DNA of 64,000 bases from G11 sp947167445 (GTDB lineage Bacteria > Bacillota > Clostridia > Lachnospirales > Lachnospiraceae), in the NCBI GenBank assembly GCA_947167445.1, contig CAMVID010000001.1, positions 248,001-312,000 of the forward strand. The letters are read 5' to 3'. The notes below the pieces were generated by a model. The model made no database searches and was not told the origin of the DNA. It saw only the letters and a list, made by a program, of their open reading frames with translations. This document shows positions 26,903 to 34,580 of this stretch, in pieces (position 1 is the stretch's first letter; each line of letters opens with the position of its first letter). The position numbers and the translations under genes were made by a program.

Positions 26903-28150
26903 TTATAAGTTATAGCTGTTAAGGTATCTCTCCTGCTCAGGTGTAAGAACGTCAATCTTCTTTCCGAGGAAAGCAAGCTTTCTTGTGGCAACATCCTTAT
27001 CAACCTCTACGGGAACGTCAATAAGCTTCTCTTTTAATTCCTTGCCATGTTCAACAAGGTACTTGGCGGAAAGGGCCTGAATTGCAAAGCTCATATCCAT
27101 GATCTCTGCGGGATGACCGTCCCCTGCTGCAAGGTTTACAAGTCTTCCTTCTGCAAGAATATATACCCACTGTCCTGTAGGAAGGAGATATCCCATGATA
27201 TTCTTTCTCATCTCACGACTCTCCTTAGCGTTGGCCTTAAGCCATGCCATGTCAACCTCTGTGTCGAAGTGACCTGCGTTACAAAGGATACATCCATCTT
27301 TGATTACGGCAAAATCTTCTTCATCTACAACCTTGTCACAACCTGTAACTGTTACGATAAAGTCAGCAACCTTTGCAGCTTCCTTCATGGGCATTACATC
27401 AAATCCGTCCATAACAGCCTCAATAGCCTTAACAGGGTCAATCTCAGTTACGATAACTCTTGCGCCAAGGCCCTTAGCTCTCATGGCAGTACCCTTGCCA
27501 CACCATCCGTATCCGGCAACAACTACTATCTTTCCTGCAACAATAAGATTGGTAGTTCTGTTGATTCCATCCCATACAGACTGGCCTGTGCCGTATCTGT
27601 TATCGAAAAGGTGCTTACAATCTGCATTGTTAACTCTTACCATGGGGAACATAAGCTTTCCGGCTTTGTTCATGGCCTCAAGTCTGATGATGCCTGTGGT
27701 TGTCTCCTCACATCCGCCGATTACATTGGGTATGAGCTCAGGCATCTCATTGTGAATCATGTTTACAAGGTCACCACCGTCATCAATAATGATGTTTGGA
27801 CCGCACTCAAGGGCATGACGAATATGGGTCTCATACTCTTCAGGAGTAGCATCATACCATGCATGAACTTCAAGTCCTCTTGAAACAAGGGCAGCTGCAA
27901 CGTCATCCTGGGTTGATAAGGGGTTTGAACCCGTTACATGCATTTCTGCTCCACCTGCAGCAAGTACAAGGCATAAATAAGCCGTTTTGGCCTCCAGATG
28001 AACAGATAAGGTAATCTTCTTACCCGCGAAGGGTTTGGTCTTTGTGAACTCTTCCTCAAGGGTTCTTAAAAGATCACAGTTTCTCTTAACCCATTCTATC
28101 TTTCTGATACCTGACTCAGCCAGGTTAATGTCTCTGATTTCACTCTGCAT
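26903..28150 (-). CDS. ahcY: Adenosylhomocysteinase (SAH or S-inosylhomocysteine hydrolase)
   Basis: AhcY splits S-adenosylhomocysteine to homocysteine and adenosine with bound NAD. The 415-residue protein shows SVHLEAKTAYLCLVLAAGGA, SNPLSTQDDVAAAL, the NAD loop VVAGYGWCGKGTAMRAKG near 210, and NAGHFDTEVDM. It is the short form without the C-terminal HYRY tail of E. coli-absent eukaryotic enzymes, as in archaeal and thermophile members. The ATG at 28150 (MQSEIRD) is chosen because GGAGG lies 9 bases upstream; the longer frame would overlap the deaminase. Directly upstream is an adenosine-type deaminase, raising the possibility that the true substrate is S-inosylhomocysteine. Confidence 0.9.
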   Translation of the reverse strand: MQSEIRDINLAESGIRKIEWVKRNCDLLRTLEEEFTKTKPFAGKKITLSVHLEAKTAYLCLVLAAGGAEMHVTGSNPLSTQDDVAAALVSRGLEVHAWYDATPEEYETHIRHALECGPNIIIDDGGDLVNMIHNEMPELIPNVIGGCEETTTGIIRLEAMNKAGKLMFPMVRVNNADCKHLFDNRYGTGQSVWDGINRTTNLIVAGKIVVVAGYGWCGKGTAMRAKGLGARVIVTEIDPVKAIEAVMDGFDVMPMKEAAKVADFIVTVTGCDKVVDEEDFAVIKDGCILCNAGHFDTEVDMAWLKANAKESREMRKNIMGYLLPTGQWVYILAEGRLVNLAAGDGHPAEIMDMSFAIQALSAKYLVEHGKELKEKLIDVPVEVDKDVATRKLAFLGKKIDVLTPEQERYLNSYNL

Positions 28151-28166
28151 TAAATTCATCCTCCGT

Positions 28167-29459
28167 TTACATATCAAGAGTTAATCTCTTTATGATTTCG
28201 TTTACTTTCTTATATACCAAATCTTCGTCAAGATTTAATACTTTTCCGTTTTCTACAACCTTCTTACCGTCAACGAATACTGTCTCAACCTCTGTTCCGT
28301 CAGCAGAATAGCTAAGACCTGCAATGAGGTTGTTGATGGGCTGTAATGAAGGTTTCTTAAGGTCAAGAATAGCAAGGTCAGCCTTCTTTCCGACTTCAAT
28401 GGAGCCAATCTTATCTTCCAGTCCAAGAGCCTTTGCTCCGTTTATGGTAGCCATCTTAAAGCCTTCTGTGGCGCTGATGCACTGAGGTGTTTTATGAGTT
28501 CCCTTATGAATCAGTGTAAGAAGATGTAACTCCTTAAAGAGGTTAAGTGAGTTATTGCTTGCTGCGCCGTCGGTACCAAGGCAGACATTAATGCCCTTCT
28601 CCATCATTTCAGGGATAGGCGCAAATCCGTTTCCAAGCTTCATGTTTGAGGCAGGATTTGTAACAACATTTACATTGTGTTTTGCCATGATGTCCATGTC
28701 CTTGTCATCCACCTGAACACAATGTGCTGCAATACATCTCACGTCAAAAATGCCGTTTCTCTCAGCCATTTCTATAGGGGAGCAACCGTATTTTTCCTTA
28801 ATCTGATCAATCTCACTTAAGCTCTCGGAAAGGTGAATGTGAATGCCAAGATTATTCTTCTTGGCTTCATCAGACACGATTCTCATATACTCTTCATCAC
28901 AGGTATAAGGTGCATGAGGGCCGAACATGAAAGATATTCTGTCACAATCCTTGGAAAATTCCATATCCTTAAAAGTGTCATTAATTCTCTTTCTACCGCC
29001 TTCGTCATTTCCACTGCCCACAAGGCCTCTTGCGATAACGGCACGCATTCCGGAATCCTTTACAGCCTTGGTTGTGATACAGGGGTTCATCTGCATGTCA
29101 TTAAAACAGGTGGTACCCGTCTTAAGCATTTCGATGATACCAAGGCATGCGCCCCAGTAAACATCATCGTCCGTCATCTTCTGCTCGATGGGATCGATTC
29201 GTCCGAAAAGCCAATCCATAAAGGAAAGGTCATCGGCAACATTTCTCATGAAAGCCATGTAAGTATGGGTGTGGCAATTGATAAGGCCGGGAATTACGAA
29301 CTTATCCTTGCCGTCAATTACTTCATCAGCCTTAAAGCCTGCAGGTTCAGTGCCGATGCCCGTGATTTTATCATTTTCAATAAAGATGTCTGTTTGCTTT
29401 ACTTCTACATCTTCGCCTTTAGGTAATGCAGCTAAAATGTCTTTTAAAACAATACCCAT
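28167..29459 (-). CDS. mtaD: 5'-methylthioadenosine/S-adenosylhomocysteine deaminase-type amidohydrolase
   Basis: A 430-residue amidohydrolase of the MtaD/TrzA-like group that deaminates the adenine ring of MTA, SAH or related nucleosides. Metal and catalytic motifs are in order: NCHTHTYMAFMRNVADDL near residue 63, HIHLSES near 215, AAHCVQVDDKD near 248 and CLGTDGAASNNS near 300. It is 16 bases upstream of ahcY and 20 bases downstream of the dipeptide epimerase. Substrate within the family cannot be told from sequence alone; the ahcY neighbour favours SAH. Confidence 0.85.
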   Translation of the reverse strand: MGIVLKDILAALPKGEDVEVKQTDIFIENDKITGIGTEPAGFKADEVIDGKDKFVIPGLINCHTHTYMAFMRNVADDLSFMDWLFGRIDPIEQKMTDDDVYWGACLGIIEMLKTGTTCFNDMQMNPCITTKAVKDSGMRAVIARGLVGSGNDEGGRKRINDTFKDMEFSKDCDRISFMFGPHAPYTCDEEYMRIVSDEAKKNNLGIHIHLSESLSEIDQIKEKYGCSPIEMAERNGIFDVRCIAAHCVQVDDKDMDIMAKHNVNVVTNPASNMKLGNGFAPIPEMMEKGINVCLGTDGAASNNSLNLFKELHLLTLIHKGTHKTPQCISATEGFKMATINGAKALGLEDKIGSIEVGKKADLAILDLKKPSLQPINNLIAGLSYSADGTEVETVFVDGKKVVENGKVLNLDEDLVYKKVNEIIKRLTLDM

Positions 29460-29479
29460 TTAAAATCTCCTTATATTTT

Positions 29480-30568
29480 TTAGAGCCAATTGACTCCTTC
29501 TATTCCTTTGATACCCATTCCGGGTGCGTCCGAAAGGGTTATGTTCTTCTCATTAAACACAGCCCCGCCAATAACGGGATCCTCACTGCAAAGAACAGGA
29601 CCGTCCAGGTCAATCTTCTCTACTATACTGTGTCCGCATGCAAAATGTACAGCGGCATTGACGCTAACCTTTGCCTCAAGCATACATCCCATCATGCAGG
29701 GCATTCCGTATACTTCAGCTGCTGCAGCGATTTTGCTTGCATTGTAGATGCCGCCGGTTTTCATAAGTTTAATGTTAATCATGTCAGCAGCACCCATCTG
29801 AATAATCTTAAAGGCATCCCTGGGTGAAAATACCGATTCATCAGCCATGACAGGTACGTAGGAATTCTCCGTAACATACTTCATGCCCTCCAAGTCATAA
29901 CCCTTAACAGGCTGTTCAACCAGTTCAAGATTAAGGTTCTTCTCCTGCATGGAATTAAGAATTCTTACGGCTTCCTTGGGAGTCCACGCCTGGTTGGCAT
30001 CTATTCTTATTATAGTGTCGGGTCCGGCAGCTTCTCTTACAGCCACAAGTCTTGCCACATCAAGTTCGGGATTGATACCCACCTTAATCTTAAGGGTTTC
30101 GTATCCTCTTTTTATTGCATTTATTGTATCCTCAGCCATAACATCAGGGTCGTTTACGCTGATAGTAATGTCTGTAACAATCTTATTTCTGGCTCCGCCA
30201 AAAAGCTTATAACAGGGAAGACCGTATTTCTGGCCAAACAGATCATAAACAGCCATATCAACCGCAGCCTTTGCGGAGGTATTGCCGTGAATGCTATCAT
30301 TTAAGGCCTTGAGTGTGCCTTCAAGATCATCAATTTCCCTTCCGATCATTGTGGGTCTTATATGATACTTTAAAGCTCCAATAATGGCATCTGTTGTATC
30401 TCCGGTAACGGCTCCCGTCGGTGGTGCCTCACCATAGCCTACAGCCCCCTCATCGGTGTAAACCGCAACAATAATGTCTTCAACACTATTTACCGTTCTC
30501 AGAGCGGTCTTGAACGGAACTCTTAAAGGGACGGACACTTTGCCCCATTTTAAATCTGTAATCTTCAT
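29480..30568 (-). CDS. Dipeptide epimerase (enolase superfamily)
   Basis: A 362-residue enolase-superfamily enzyme of the Ala-Glu/dipeptide epimerase subgroup, which inverts the alpha carbon of dipeptides, often from peptidoglycan turnover. Motifs: TLKIKVG (catalytic Lys-x-Lys near 160), metal ligands in IRIDANQAW, LELVEQPV and PVMADESVF, and the second lysine in INIKLMKTGGI. The start ATG 30568 (MKITDLKWGKVSVPLRVPF) is chosen over one 9 bases upstream because AGAGG lies 9 bases before it. This start lies 83 bases inside the YihY gene, in another frame. Exact dipeptide specificity is unknown. Confidence 0.9.
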   Translation of the reverse strand: MKITDLKWGKVSVPLRVPFKTALRTVNSVEDIIVAVYTDEGAVGYGEAPPTGAVTGDTTDAIIGALKYHIRPTMIGREIDDLEGTLKALNDSIHGNTSAKAAVDMAVYDLFGQKYGLPCYKLFGGARNKIVTDITISVNDPDVMAEDTINAIKRGYETLKIKVGINPELDVARLVAVREAAGPDTIIRIDANQAWTPKEAVRILNSMQEKNLNLELVEQPVKGYDLEGMKYVTENSYVPVMADESVFSPRDAFKIIQMGAADMINIKLMKTGGIYNASKIAAAAEVYGMPCMMGCMLEAKVSVNAAVHFACGHSIVEKIDLDGPVLCSEDPVIGGAVFNEKNITLSDAPGMGIKGIEGVNWL

Positions 30569-31484
30569 CTTGATCATCCTCTTCTTTTGCTATACTTTCT
30601 GCTTTTCTTTTAGCAGATTCTATAAGCTCTGCCCTTATGTCTCTGGCAGGTCTTTTTCTGAAAATAATGTAGTACATCGGTGAAAAATAACAATTCAGAT
30701 ATGCACCAATCATAATTATATAGATGGCAAAATAGATCCAAAACATCATGAGAACAATCATCGATAAGGATCCATATGCCGAATTCATCCCAAACTTTGA
30801 TAAGTACTTGGAATACCCAAAGGAAAATAATGTCCAGATAACTCCCGAGAAAATTGCGCCGGGAATCTGATATGTAAACTTAAGTTTCTTATTGGGCATA
30901 TACGTATATAAAAGAGCCAGGAAAAGGAACAAAATCAAAAGGCCCACCGGATATCTTAAATACGATAAATAATAGTATGCCACTTCAAACTTAGGATATT
31001 TATCCAGAAAATAATCAAGAATCATTCCACCGAATACCATGGCAATCAGCGAAATCAATACCACTACCAAAAGGCCTATTGTGTACAGTATTGCCTGAAG
31101 CCTTAATACCAGGAAATTTCTCTTTTCAGTTATGTTATATATTGCATTAAAACTTCTTATAAGGGCCAGACATCCGTTTCCCGCCGACCAAAGAGTAACT
31201 ATAATAGCCACCGAAACCGCACCGGCTGAACTGTTATATGCCTGCTTAACCAAGGATGCCACAAACCCTGAAAGAATGTCCGGGAGCAGTTCTGTGGCCG
31301 TTTCCGCAAGTAATGCTTCCGTCACCGGTGTAAAGGGCAACAGAGTACATAAGAGCATCAATATAGGCATCAGTGACAAAAAAATAAAAAAGGACGCACT
31401 GGATGCAAAGGAACTGATATTCTGTTGACTTATCTGTCTGCTTACATCATCAAAAATGATGTAGATTCTTTTAAACATTCCCAT
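30486..31484 (-). CDS. YihY/BrkB-family membrane protein
   Basis: A 332-residue polytopic protein with about six membrane helices between residues 25 and 275, starting FASSASFFIFLSLMPILMLL, with WSAGNGCLALIRSFNAIYN and the C-terminal FWIYFAIYIIMIGAYLNCYF, all typical of the YihY (once called RNase BN) family, whose function is not settled. A charged cytoplasmic tail of about 55 residues follows. The last 27 codons lie over the start of the dipeptide epimerase, so the tail is partly coded by a shared segment. The upstream 120 bases lead to the 6S RNA terminator. Confidence 0.88.
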   Translation of the reverse strand: MGMFKRIYIIFDDVSRQISQQNISSFASSASFFIFLSLMPILMLLCTLLPFTPVTEALLAETATELLPDILSGFVASLVKQAYNSSAGAVSVAIIVTLWSAGNGCLALIRSFNAIYNITEKRNFLVLRLQAILYTIGLLVVVLISLIAMVFGGMILDYFLDKYPKFEVAYYYLSYLRYPVGLLILFLFLALLYTYMPNKKLKFTYQIPGAIFSGVIWTLFSFGYSKYLSKFGMNSAYGSLSMIVLMMFWIYFAIYIIMIGAYLNCYFSPMYYIIFRKRPARDIRAELIESAKRKAESIAKEEDDQDEDYRFKMGQSVRPFKSSVQDRSENGK

Positions 31485-31539
31485 GGCATTTTACCCTAAA
31501 GATACAATATTAATCCTACCACATATTGTGTCATTAAGC

Positions 31540-31569
31540 AAAAAAAGAACAGCTGTCGCTGCTCTTTTA
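31540..31569 (-). terminator. Terminator of the 6S RNA unit
   Basis: On the minus strand AAGAGCAGC and GCTGTTCTT pair around a GACA loop (31545-31568), followed by a run of seven T. It ends the 6S RNA transcript before the YihY gene. Confidence 0.85.
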
Positions 31570-31576
31570 TTAACCC

Positions 31577-31745
31577 CAAAATGTTAACCCTGTTTTTGAC
31601 TCCTAGCACGACTGCCAGGTGGGTAACCGCAAACTCGCTTCTGCCTTCCACTGATATTTTGAGGCCTGACATAGACGAGAAGATATAGGAATCCCGTTTA
31701 AAGTAACTGTAGGTTCAAAATATCAGGACCAACACTTCAGGTTAA
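31577..31745 (-). ncRNA. ssrS: 6S RNA (SsrS), RNA polymerase regulator
   Basis: About 165 bases without any ORF, carrying its own promoter and terminator. An outer stem pairs TTAACCTG (31745-31738) with CAGGGTTAA (31592-31584), enclosing GTTGGTCCTGATATTTTGA and, further on, its perfect 12-base complement TCAAAATATCAG, with an internal arm and a distal segment CCCACCTGGCA ... CTAGGAGTCAAAAACAGG. These blocks match what I remember of clostridial 6S RNAs. 6S RNA mimics an open promoter and sequesters sigma-A RNA polymerase in stationary phase. The identification rests on sequence recollection and fold; a covariance search with the Rfam 6S model would decide. Confidence 0.75.
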
Positions 31746-31749
31746 TGTT

Positions 31750-31777
31750 ATTATATCATAATTTAGATAAAATGCAA
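31750..31777 (-). promoter_or_regulatory. Promoter of the 6S RNA
   Basis: Minus-strand -35 TTGCAT (31777-31772) and -10 TATAAT (31755-31750) with 16-base spacing, and an extended -10 TG one base before the hexamer. Start of transcription is predicted near 31745-31743, at the outer stem of the RNA. Confidence 0.75.
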
Positions 31778-31796
31778 TACTTTTTCGAAAATAAAT

Positions 31797-31828
31797 CGGC
31801 GAATATTCTATATTCAGAATATTCGCCG
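31797..31828 (-). terminator. Terminator after pckA
   Basis: A perfect 13-base inverted repeat (31797-31809 with 31816-31828, arm CGGCGAATATTCT) with a 6-base loop, 42 bases after the pckA stop. The minus-strand tail reads ATTTATTTT. Confidence 0.8.
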
Positions 31829-31870
31829 AAAAACAGACAATTATCTAATTAATTGCATCCAAGATGCATC

Positions 31871-33484
31871 TTAGAGCTGAGGGCCTGCAGCAACAAGTGC
31901 CTTACCAGCCTCATTACCCTCGTATTTAACGAAGTTCTTAACAAATCTGCCTGCAAGATCTTTTGCCTTCTCATCCCACTCTGCAGGATTAGCATAAGTA
32001 TCTCTGGGATCAAGAATCTTAGTATCAACTCCGGGAAGCTCTGTGGGAACCTCAAGGTTGAACATAGGAATCTTCTTTGTAGGAGCTTTGTTGATATCGC
32101 CATTAAGGATAGCGTCGATGATTCCACGGGTATCCTTGATTGTGATTCTCTTGCCTGTGCCGTTCCAACCTGTGTTTACAAGGTATGCCTTAGCACCGCT
32201 CTTCTGCATCTTCTTAACGAGCTCTTCACCGTACTTTGTAGGATGTAACTCAAGGAATGCCTGACCGAAGCAAGCTGAGAATGTGGGTGTGGGCTCTGTG
32301 ATTCCACGCTCAGTACCTGCAAGCTTTGCTGTAAATCCGGAAAGGAAGTAGTACTGTGTCTGCTCAGGTGTAAGAATTGATACAGGAGGAAGTACTCCGA
32401 ATGCATCAGCTGAAAGGAAGATTACGCTGTCAGCTGCAGGACCTGCGGAGATCTTGTTAACCTTCTGAACAATGTTGTTGATGTGGTCGATAGGATATGA
32501 TACACGAGTATTCTCTGTAACGGACTTGTCGTCGAAGTCGATCTTTCCGTTTGCATCAACAGTAACGTTCTCAAGGAGAGCGTTTCTTCTGATTGCGTTG
32601 TAGATATCGGGCTCAGACTCTTTGTCAAGGCCGATAACCTTAGCGTAGCATCCACCCTCAAGGTTGAATACGCCGTTGTCATCCCAACCGTGCTCATCAT
32701 CACCGATAAGAAGTCTCTTGGGATCTGTTGAAAGTGTTGTCTTACCTGTTCCGGAAAGACCAAAGAAGATAGCTGTGTGCTTACCTTCCATATCTGTGTT
32801 AGCTGAGCAGTGCATGGAAGCAATGCCCTGAAGAGGTAAGTAGTAGTTCATCATTGAGAACATACCCTTCTTCATCTCTCCGCCGTACCATGTATTAAGG
32901 ATAACCTGCTCTCTGGATGTGATGTTGAATGCTACACATGTCTCAGAGTTAAGGCCAAGCTCTTTGTAGTTGTCAACTTTAGCCTTTGAAGCTGTGTAAA
33001 CAACGAAGTTAGGCTCGAAGTTTGCTTCTTCTTCAGCTGTAGGCTGAATGAACATGTTTCTTACGAAGTGAGCCTGCCAAGCAACCTCCATGATGAAACG
33101 AACTGCCATACGAGTATCTTTGTTGGCACCACAGAAAGCATCTACTACGAAAAGTCTCTTGTTGCAAAGCTCTTTCTTTGCAAGATCCTTAACTGTTGCC
33201 CATACTTCCTCGCTCATGGGATGGTTGTCGTTCTTGTACTCATCTGTTGTCCACCAAACGGTGTCCTTGGAGTTCTTGTCCATTACGATATATTTATCTT
33301 TAGGTGAACGTCCTGTATAGATACCAGTCATAACGTTAACGGTATCAAGCTCTGTTTTCTGGCCTACCTCAAATCCTGTAAGATCTGCTTTAGTCTCCTC
33401 ATCATAAAGCATCTCGTAGGAAGGATTGTACACGATTTCAGTTGTGCCGGTAATGCCATATTTGGTTAAATCGACTTTTGACAT
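31871..33484 (-). CDS. pckA: Phosphoenolpyruvate carboxykinase (ATP)
   Basis: PckA interconverts oxaloacetate plus ATP and PEP, CO2 and ADP; in fermenting anaerobes it often runs toward oxaloacetate. The 537-residue protein has the R-substrate region TGRSPKDKYIV near 58, the ATP loop FGLSGTGKTTLS near 247, metal motif GDDEHGWDDNGVFNLEGGCY, and TRVSYPIDH. Length is standard for the ATP type. The start has AGGAGG 7 bases upstream, a strong sigma-A promoter and a terminator, so it is its own unit. Confidence 0.97.
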   Translation of the reverse strand: MSKVDLTKYGITGTTEIVYNPSYEMLYDEETKADLTGFEVGQKTELDTVNVMTGIYTGRSPKDKYIVMDKNSKDTVWWTTDEYKNDNHPMSEEVWATVKDLAKKELCNKRLFVVDAFCGANKDTRMAVRFIMEVAWQAHFVRNMFIQPTAEEEANFEPNFVVYTASKAKVDNYKELGLNSETCVAFNITSREQVILNTWYGGEMKKGMFSMMNYYLPLQGIASMHCSANTDMEGKHTAIFFGLSGTGKTTLSTDPKRLLIGDDEHGWDDNGVFNLEGGCYAKVIGLDKESEPDIYNAIRRNALLENVTVDANGKIDFDDKSVTENTRVSYPIDHINNIVQKVNKISAGPAADSVIFLSADAFGVLPPVSILTPEQTQYYFLSGFTAKLAGTERGITEPTPTFSACFGQAFLELHPTKYGEELVKKMQKSGAKAYLVNTGWNGTGKRITIKDTRGIIDAILNGDINKAPTKKIPMFNLEVPTELPGVDTKILDPRDTYANPAEWDEKAKDLAGRFVKNFVKYEGNEAGKALVAAGPQL

Positions 33485-33568
33485 GAAATGTCCTCCTTTA
33501 TTGAAAATAAATAATTAACTGTTACAGTATCCTGCTCCAAAACTGTACCCTTTTGGCGCATCAAAGAT

Positions 33569-33597
33569 ATTATGGCAAAACAACCCATAAATGTCAA
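33569..33597 (-). promoter_or_regulatory. Sigma-A-type promoter for pckA
   Basis: Minus-strand -35 TTGACA (33597-33592) and -10 CATAAT (33574-33569) with exact 17-base spacing, about 85 bases upstream of the pckA ATG. The leader of about 80 bases has no clear riboswitch. A short AACATA/TATGTT hairpin just upstream (33603-33622) may weakly end the preceding operon. Confidence 0.75.
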
Positions 33598-33619
33598 CAT
33601 TTTAACATAGATTTTTATG

Positions 33620-34579
33620 TTAGTTAAAAGGTGTCCATCTCAGTCCAAAATCTCCTGCATACCAGAAGTTGTTAACGCCATTGTTTAAAATATAGGCAAC
33701 AATTTCTCTGGCCTTAGTAGTATCACAACCCGCATTGGCACCGGACAGTTCGCCATATTCCAGACTTTCGAACTGAACCGTTATTCCATAAGGAGTTGCG
33801 GAAATGCTGCAGATATCCTGTCCAAACTGCTGACGGGCGCTGATATCATCTCCGCTTCCGTATTCGATGGTCCAGCCGGCCTTTTTAAACATCTCTTCAC
33901 AGGTCATGCTAGTATTGTATGTTCCGCCACCTGTAGATGCTCCTGCTGATTTGGTGCCACTTCCAGAATCGGAAGATGAACCTGCAGCTTCAAAGGGTCT
34001 TGCACTCTCATTCTCCGCTCTGAGTTCTTCTTCATTGATCTGTTCAAAGGCTTCTGCTATTTCAACATCACCGATGCTCATTTCAACGCCATATGTGGCC
34101 TTTAACGCATCTCTTACCGGAATAAGTCTGTCAGTTTCTTCCTTAATAGTGGCATTCTGTTCTGTAAGTTCCGCAATGGCTGTATCAAGTTCAGATTCCG
34201 TTACGGGAGGTATCTCTATCTCTCCCACTTCAGTTGAAAAATCACGTACAGGTCTTAACCACTTGGGATTATCGGCTGCCGGCTGTTTAAGTTTTTCTGA
34301 AGCAGGCACATATGTGTCTTCTTTCAAAATCTCTTCTCTGTATGGAGCCTCATAATAGGAAACTTCCATTAAAAGATCGCAGTAATCATTCCAAAGAACA
34401 GCATTTTCTCTGTATAATTCCTCGTACTGTGCTTTCTTGTCTACAGGAGTTTCTTCCTTGGTTTCCTGCGATGTTTCAGAAGTCTCTCCTGTATTCTCAG
34501 TTTCTTCTTTACCACATCCTGCGAAAATAAGGGTTCCAAGGACAAGGCCTGATAAAATCAATAATTTAAATCTTTTCAT
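33620..34579 (-). CDS. Putative lipoprotein, last gene of the Hsp70/AAA+ operon
   Basis: A 319-residue exported lipoprotein: MKRFKLLILSGLVLGTLIFA is the signal peptide and AGC the lipobox, with the lipidated Cys at about residue 22, followed by a Glu/Thr-rich linker, a coiled-coil-like middle (about 110-200) and a Ser/Gly-rich stretch. The C-terminal 95 residues look folded (TCEEMFKKAGWTIEYG; two more Cys, which may form a disulphide). No family recognised. The ATG at 34579 is chosen over an in-frame start 54 bases upstream because it gives the signal peptide and follows the previous stop by one base (TAATATG). Confidence 0.75.
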   Translation of the reverse strand: MKRFKLLILSGLVLGTLIFAGCGKEETENTGETSETSQETKEETPVDKKAQYEELYRENAVLWNDYCDLLMEVSYYEAPYREEILKEDTYVPASEKLKQPAADNPKWLRPVRDFSTEVGEIEIPPVTESELDTAIAELTEQNATIKEETDRLIPVRDALKATYGVEMSIGDVEIAEAFEQINEEELRAENESARPFEAAGSSSDSGSGTKSAGASTGGGTYNTSMTCEEMFKKAGWTIEYGSGDDISARQQFGQDICSISATPYGITVQFESLEYGELSGANAGCDTTKAREIVAYILNNGVNNFWYAGDFGLRWTPFN

Positions 34580-34580
34580 A

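Noticed and set aside
27047..27883. 278-residue plus-strand frame
   Set aside because: Antisense of the well-conserved ahcY gene, no family features, no ribosome site.
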